A DNA stretch of 64,000 nt from Nitratidesulfovibrio termitidis HI1 (GTDB taxonomy: Bacteria > Desulfobacterota > Desulfovibrionia > Desulfovibrionales > Desulfovibrionaceae): positions 3,066,220-3,130,219 of the forward strand of contig NZ_KI632512.1 of the NCBI RefSeq assembly GCF_000504305.1, given 5' to 3'. The position numbers were made by a program, and so were the translations under genes. Shown here piece after piece: positions 60,001-64,000 of this stretch. Under the pieces are notes generated by a model. It was not told the DNA's origin. It did no database searches and saw only the letters and a program-made list of their open reading frames with translations. The first letter of the stretch is position 1, and every line of letters starts with the position of its first letter.

Positions 60001-62770
60001 CCATCAGCGCGCGCACCTGGTCGGTGTCGCTGGTGACGGAGGAACTGAGGAACCGGCGGCCCGTCAGGTCCAGCACCTGTTCGCGGATCAGGCGGTTTTC
60101 GTACCACGCATCGCCCAGCCGTTTGCGGGCCAGGTCCGTGGCGTCCAGCCCTATCTGGCCCATCAGGTAGTCGGAGCCGAGAAAGGCGTTCAGGTCGGTG
60201 AAGGCGGGGTTGGTCTCGATCTGATACGGGTGCGTCGGGTCCAGGTTGGTCACGAACGTGCCGCGCGCGGGCAGCGCGTCGATGACCGCCGTGATGTCGT
60301 CCACCGTGCGCGGCAGGGTCGAAGGGTCCGGGTCCTTGAAGATGCCGTTGCGCTCGACGATGCCGTTGGTGGCGTGCGCCACGTTGATGGACACCGCGCC
60401 GCCCGCGTCCAGCGTGCCATAGGCGTGGTCGAAGGCGGTCAGGACCAGTTCCGTGTCGGAGCCCTGGTTCACGTATCGGGGCGAGGAGTGGTTGTTGAAC
60501 TTGGCCCGGCCCCACAGCACGGACGAGCGTTCGTAGATGTCGCGCCCCACGTTCTCGAACGTGTCTGCCGTGATGGTGATGTCGCCCGTGGCGGAGGAAA
60601 TGACGCTGACGTTGTTGGTTACGTCGCCGCCATCGATGGTGATGCCGCCGTACGCCAGCATGCGCGCCCCGGCGTCCTTGCCGGTGTAAGTGTCTCGCGT
60701 TGTGGTGGCCGTAAAAATGACGCCGTTGGTGTTGGCGGGGGCCTGCTTCACGAAGAAGGCGTAGCCCTGGCTGGCGATGCCCTCCACTTCGGCCACTTCC
60801 GCAATCTGCCCCGGTGTCAGGTAGTCGGGGTCTGCAACAAGCTTGGCGCGCGTGGCGGCCACTGCGGCCAGAAGCTCGCCGCGCGAAAACACGTTGCGCG
60901 AGGGATCCAGCCCAACCGAGGCCACCATGGCGGCCTGCGCCACGGTGAGGTAGCCAGAGTTCTTTACCTTGTTGTCCGGGGCCTTGCCGGTGATGAATTC
61001 GAAATAACCCCAGCAGTTGTCGTTGTCGTCACCGTGTTGCCACCACATCCCTTCCTGGTAGGAGACGTATTCCGCACCTTCCACCAGTTGGAATTGGGTG
61101 TTGTCGTTGCGGAACGTGTCGGCCCGGAAGGTCAGGCTGCCGTCCAGCGATTCGATGTAGGCGGATTCATTCAGCAGGGCAGCCATGCGGGAACCGGCCG
61201 TGGCCCCCTCGAAGGTCATGTCGTTTCTGGCCAGGATGGACCCCGCGTTGCGCAGCGTGCCTGAAACGCGGAACAGCCCGGTACCGGCGGAATGGAAGGT
61301 GCCCGTGTTGGTCACGCTGGCTGCGGCAACGGCCATGTCGCCGTTGGACAGGACGGCGCCGTCATTGGTCACCGCGCCGGAGACCTGAAGCTGCGCGGTC
61401 TTTCCGGCATGCAGGGTGCCGGTGTTGGTCACGCCTGCGGCCTCTATGGTCAGGTCGTCGTTGGCCAGAATCGAGCCGTCGTTGCTCACCGTGCCGGTGG
61501 ACCGGATTTGGCCGGCGCCCGTGGCATGGATGGTGCCGGTGTTGTCCACGCTGCCCGAAGATATGACAAGTTCCTCGCCGCCAAGGATGGAACCGTCGTT
61601 GGTCACCGCGCCGGAAACCTGAAGCTGCGCGGATTTGCCGGACTGGAGGGCGCCCGCGTTGGACAAAGCATCCGTGGCAACGTCCATACGGCTGTCGGCG
61701 GCAACAAGGTTGCGGTTGTCCAGCTTGCCGCCGGAGATGGTGATTGCGTCCGCCCTGATCAGGGCGGCATCGGCGGGCGCGGTCTTGTCCACAAGCACCG
61801 TGCCGTGGGCGGACAGGTTGGCGGCGTTGGTGGCGCTCACCGTGCCGGACACGGCCACGGAATCCCCGCCGGAGGCCATGGACAACGTGTTGCCAGACGA
61901 TGCCGTGCCCCTGATTTCGATCCTGCCCTGTGCGGTCAACGTCAGGTTGTCGGTGGCCTGGGTGATGCCCTGCATGTTTACGCCGACGCCCTGCTCCGTG
62001 CCCACCAGGTTGATGCGCCCGGCGTACATGCCGCCCAGAGCCGTGGAGTCGATGGCTACGGAGGGCGCGGGTGCCGCGTCGGGCGCTGCGGGCGTGACCG
62101 TGCCGGTTGCGGGATCGTAGGTTCCCTTCCCGGCGATGATGTCGAGCCGGTTGGCCTGAATTTCCGCGTTGATGCGCGCCGTACGGCTGACGATCTCGAA
62201 GGCGTCCAGGTTCGTGACATTGATGCCCGCGCCGTCGACCAGCACGTCCCCGCGCGAGACGTCGAGTTGCACGTTGCCCCCGGTCACCCTGGGCACGCCG
62301 GTGGTCACCGTGGCCTTGGGCGTGCCGATGAACCCGCCGCCGTTGATGGTGACGCCGTTGGGGTTGGCGAAGATGTATTGCCCGCCGCCGAAGACCTCGG
62401 TGTAGCCTTCGATCAGCGACCGGTTGGAACTGGTCACTTCGTTCAGGATCAGGCTTGCCTTGCGCCCGTCGGTGAAATTGGGGTTGTTGGCAAGCACCCC
62501 GCCCAGTTGGCTGACGCCGGGCTGGTTGCTGTTGTTGATGATGACGCCCTTGGGCTCCACGTTGAAGTCGTGGAACATGTTGTGCGAGACGCCGCCGCCG
62601 TTGGGCCGCACGATGTTGACCACGGGCACGCCGTTCTTGGCGGCATCCATGCCGGGCCGGTTGGCGGCGGGCGCATCGGGCGCGGGGCGGATGCCCTCGG
62701 CCATGGCGGGCGGGCAGACCAACAGGACAACAAGAACGGAGCAGAGCAGCTTGCGGAAGCGTTCGTACAT
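57068..62770 (-). CDS. TpsA exoprotein (filamentous haemagglutinin/CdiA-like) with C-terminal class-3-lipase-like toxin
   Basis: 1900 residues, GGGGAGGG ribosome-binding site. Signal peptide 1-24 (VLLVCPPAMA-EG); TPS secretion domain about 40-270 (VVNIVRPNGGGVSHNMF, NPNGVTINGGGF); haemagglutinin repeats roughly 380-600 and 950-1450; an Ala-rich hydrophobic pre-toxin segment about 1500-1700; and a variable C-terminal 150-200 residues. The end has VVIRGS, GHSLGGG (Ser1798), RGDM (Asp1860 candidate) and GGGLHG (His1889), i.e. the elements of a class 3 lipase triad. It is exported by the TpsB encoded 56 bp upstream. No VENN motif was found, so the toxin boundary is inferred from sequence divergence between copies. 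Confidence 0.85.
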   Translation of the reverse strand: MYERFRKLLCSVLVVLLVCPPAMAEGIRPAPDAPAANRPGMDAAKNGVPVVNIVRPNGGGVSHNMFHDFNVEPKGVIINNSNQPGVSQLGGVLANNPNFTDGRKASLILNEVTSSNRSLIEGYTEVFGGGQYIFANPNGVTINGGGFIGTPKATVTTGVPRVTGGNVQLDVSRGDVLVDGAGINVTNLDAFEIVSRTARINAEIQANRLDIIAGKGTYDPATGTVTPAAPDAAPAPSVAIDSTALGGMYAGRINLVGTEQGVGVNMQGITQATDNLTLTAQGRIEIRGTASSGNTLSMASGGDSVAVSGTVSATNAANLSAHGTVLVDKTAPADAALIRADAITISGGKLDNRNLVAADSRMDVATDALSNAGALQSGKSAQLQVSGAVTNDGSILGGEELVISSGSVDNTGTIHATGAGQIRSTGTVSNDGSILANDDLTIEAAGVTNTGTLHAGKTAQLQVSGAVTNDGAVLSNGDMAVAAASVTNTGTFHSAGTGLFRVSGTLRNAGSILARNDMTFEGATAGSRMAALLNESAYIESLDGSLTFRADTFRNDNTQFQLVEGAEYVSYQEGMWWQHGDDNDNCWGYFEFITGKAPDNKVKNSGYLTVAQAAMVASVGLDPSRNVFSRGELLAAVAATRAKLVADPDYLTPGQIAEVAEVEGIASQGYAFFVKQAPANTNGVIFTATTTRDTYTGKDAGARMLAYGGITIDGGDVTNNVSVISSATGDITITADTFENVGRDIYERSSVLWGRAKFNNHSSPRYVNQGSDTELVLTAFDHAYGTLDAGGAVSINVAHATNGIVERNGIFKDPDPSTLPRTVDDITAVIDALPARGTFVTNLDPTHPYQIETNPAFTDLNAFLGSDYLMGQIGLDATDLARKRLGDAWYENRLIREQVLDLTGRRFLSSSVTSDTDQVRALMDNALAVREDLNLSIGVALTAEQIAALDRDIVWMETRQVNGEDVLVPVVYLGSSSLDRIATGGTVIAGKDVTVTATGDVQNAGVLVADNGLTITADTIFNTRGTMSGQDVTLAATDSILNAGGTVHGDTVSLTAVNDVISASDTVTFTSPTVTATHIGKQGAITADGDLTVVAGKNIGVFGSDMTAGGDAQLAAGNSVIVSTQALETHAKTTGKGSKSHTDVTTNHGASITAGGSLTVDAGGSVTVHGSKMKAGDDLSVKAGGGVSVTAASDTVDYYDHSSGKSGGLFGGKKSHTTVRQDTTNVASQLESGGDMTIEAGTSGKGAATISGSQLTSGGNMAVSAADDVLVTSVTDQHYAQDDEQKKGTFTSKMALDETRKIDVVRSELDAKGDVLVESRTGDVTVKASHLRAEGGVDIKAEQGSVALLTDKELSYERHVSSDMGWLTWSSRDQGTSAETVLHTLIESGENISITAGDGVTVEYHHTGDARADVRQLAKTPGLEWMAGLLERDDVDWRAVQAVYDTWDHKDGGLGPAAMLVIAIAASVATYGAASQLSMSMMGLAPGITAAGEAATIVVATGEVATATTLAMCTALTAGFVSLSSQVATGLANAAAGGDFKDTLKSIVSEDGARSLLASMILAGTLDTMASSVKNYGMVGQILTVAAVKASVGTIVNGQGVETALLDAVATAFSRYATGLISAAELDKTIEIVLSGAAGAATAAIAGQDPVMGAMSSIVAALANAIAAPPLTEEQKKQGALFSELSECSYKNNCTGTEEFKQLTTEQIDDIQSRGIDISALENNKSGLKTFIFYNSNENQLAVVIRGSQLTDPGDLATNTAELFGLVGEQHTDAALAIQGLKDYAHSQNMTLIATGHSLGGGISSALAAAGLVDGAITFNSSGVNDSTISKIIKSENYEDIVGARSHADSITKAYISRGDMINNFQDILKLFIPTTLGERILVDGGGLHGIEAFNAAFGK
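58090..59970. repeat. Large direct repeat R3 (inside full-length tpsA)
   Basis: Third copy of the repeat, within the complete gene. Crossover between this copy and R1 or R2 would replace the toxin end and the downstream immunity genes. Confidence 0.85.
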
Positions 62771-62826
62771 GAAAGGCCCTCCCCAGGGCTTCCGGTGCGA
62801 AAGGCGGGCGCGTTCGCGCGCCGTCC

Positions 62827-64000
62827 CTAGAACGTGAGCATCAACGAAGCGTAGACATCCAGGTCGTCGCGTTCGACATAGCCGGGTGCGTCCAGCGGCT
62901 TGGACACCGCCAGTTCCGCATGCACGTCGCCCCCCAGCAGGCGCGCGCCGACAACGGCGCCCTGCACGGAGCCACGCTCGTATTCCTCGCGGGAATCACG
63001 CTGGATGAACCCGGCGTCGTAGCCGACGTAGAACTGGGCGTTGGTGAACCGGGCGGTCAGCAGGGGGTCTTGCAGGTCCAGCGGCAGGCTGATGGCCAGT
63101 TCGTTGCGGGCATAACCGCCGCTGTCGCCGTCCAGGCTGTCCTCGTGAAAGCCGCGCACCGTGTACCGGCTGCCGATGCTGGCGCGTTCGGCGCTGTACA
63201 GGGTGTCCGGCGACCACTGCCCCCACACGCGGGTACTCCAACTGAACTGTTGGTCCAGCAACTGGAATGGCCGGTAGAAGCTGGCCGTGGCCGTATACTT
63301 CTCGAATTCCGCCTTGGGCACGGTCAGCGGGTCGTCATCCGGGTCCGAGTGCGCACCGAACAACGGCACGCCGCGCCGGAATTCGCCACTCAGCGTTGCC
63401 ACGCCGCCAAGGGCGCGGTGGGTGTGCGTGGCGGATGCCGAGAACGCCGAAAGCACCTGGCTGCTGGCCTTCAGTTGCACCCCGGCAAGATAGTTGGAGG
63501 TGTCCCGGACAAGGACTCCGGCCCCGAGGGAGGTCTTGCTGTCGGCATCGCGGTGGATCACGCGGTCCACCGTCAATGTCGAGGTGGTCGTGTCACCGGC
63601 GCTGGAAAAGTCCATGGAGGAGCCGTCAAGCATGTTCCGGTACGAGAACCGGCTGAGGCTGCCGGTGACGGTCCAGTACCCCACGGCAAAGGAGTAGAAG
63701 GCGGAAAGACTCTGGCTGTCCTGATGCTCTCCCGCGGTCATGGAATCGTAGTCCGCGTTCATGTTGAGCGAAAGCAGGTCGTTGCTGTGCAGCAGATTGT
63801 CCTTTTCGAAACCGAGCAGGTACTGCAATTCGCCCGTGGATTTCTGGCCGGAATTGTCCAGCCCGGCGCTGGCGCGCCACGTCTTGCCAGGCGTGTTGGC
63901 AATGCGCACGCGGCTCATGCCCGTGGCGGAACCGGGCACAAGCTCCATGGTCGCATCGTTGGAGGGCAGGCGGTTGAGTTGGTCCAGCCCCTGTTCCAGG
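62827..64000 (-). CDS. TpsB outer-membrane transporter (FhaC/ShlB/CdiB family), C-terminal part
   Basis: The gene is cut at the right window edge; 390 residues remain, starting within the second POTRA region (EQGLDQLNRLPSNDATMELV). The beta-barrel follows with alternating aromatic strands, a conserved RYTVRGF-type motif (SRYTVRGFHEDS, the loop-6 VRGF lid) and GDSGGYARNEL. It ends in a C-terminal LTF (terminal Phe, as in outer-membrane barrels). It secretes the TpsA encoded 56 bp downstream. No defect is seen in the visible part. Confidence 0.9.
   Translation of the reverse strand, partial: LEQGLDQLNRLPSNDATMELVPGSATGMSRVRIANTPGKTWRASAGLDNSGQKSTGELQYLLGFEKDNLLHSNDLLSLNMNADYDSMTAGEHQDSQSLSAFYSFAVGYWTVTGSLSRFSYRNMLDGSSMDFSSAGDTTTSTLTVDRVIHRDADSKTSLGAGVLVRDTSNYLAGVQLKASSQVLSAFSASATHTHRALGGVATLSGEFRRGVPLFGAHSDPDDDPLTVPKAEFEKYTATASFYRPFQLLDQQFSWSTRVWGQWSPDTLYSAERASIGSRYTVRGFHEDSLDGDSGGYARNELAISLPLDLQDPLLTARFTNAQFYVGYDAGFIQRDSREEYERGSVQGAVVGARLLGGDVHAELAVSKPLDAPGYVERDDLDVYASLMLTF

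Overview
The window is a GC-rich bacterial chromosome segment. Codon use, alanine/proline/glycine-rich insertions in housekeeping enzymes and the gene content suggest a Desulfovibrionaceae member (Nitratidesulfovibrio/Desulfovibrio-like). This assignment is an inference; no database search was possible.

Layout. (1) 1-4640, core chromosome. A minus-strand folate/one-carbon run: 5-formyl-THF cyclo-ligase, a YfiH/PgeF-type laccase-domain protein, a PabA-type amidotransferase and the start of a PabB-type chorismate enzyme (cut by the window edge). A plus-strand metallophosphoesterase and an initiator tRNA-fMet with a clear promoter follow. (2) 4669-42063, an integrated genetic element of about 37 kb in tRNA-fMet. 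It is bounded by a perfect 50-bp direct repeat (the tRNA 3' part) and carries a tyrosine integrase at its right end. Inside are an AlpA-like regulator, an IS3-family element, a primase/RepA-like helicase, a phage-type recombination and AAA/VWA block (ERF, Cas4-like nuclease, MoxR/CobS-like ATPase, WGR-like protein, DUF3150, CobT-like VWA), and a complete type 1 BREX locus (brxR-A-B-C-pglX-pglZ-brxL). The BREX operon carries an inserted ATPase/nuclease pair and a RloC-like anticodon-nuclease candidate. Two toxin-antitoxin pairs, an inovirus-Gp2-like protein, a zinc-finger protein and a Cys-cluster protein complete the cargo. (3) 42064-44330, core chromosome: a beta-hydroxyacid dehydrogenase-like reductase and a DUF2087 protein.

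(4) 44653-64000, a two-partner secretion locus on the minus strand. It holds a TpsB transporter (cut by the window edge) and a 1900-residue TpsA exoprotein ending in a class-3-lipase-like module. Tandem downstream cassettes follow. Each repeats the C-terminal half of TpsA without its secretion domain, then an ankyrin-repeat lipoprotein, then a small exported protein of unknown family. One ankyrin gene is frameshifted beside a leftover TpsA tail, and one ankyrin lipoprotein is fused to a domain resembling the small exported protein. I read this as a contact-dependent-inhibition-like system with a lipase toxin, lipoprotein immunity candidates and silent replacement cassettes. The third component appears undescribed.

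How it fits together: the tRNA island is a defence and replication/recombination package, while the TPS locus is a chromosomal interbacterial-competition locus whose roughly 1.9-kb direct repeats would allow toxin/immunity switching by homologous recombination.
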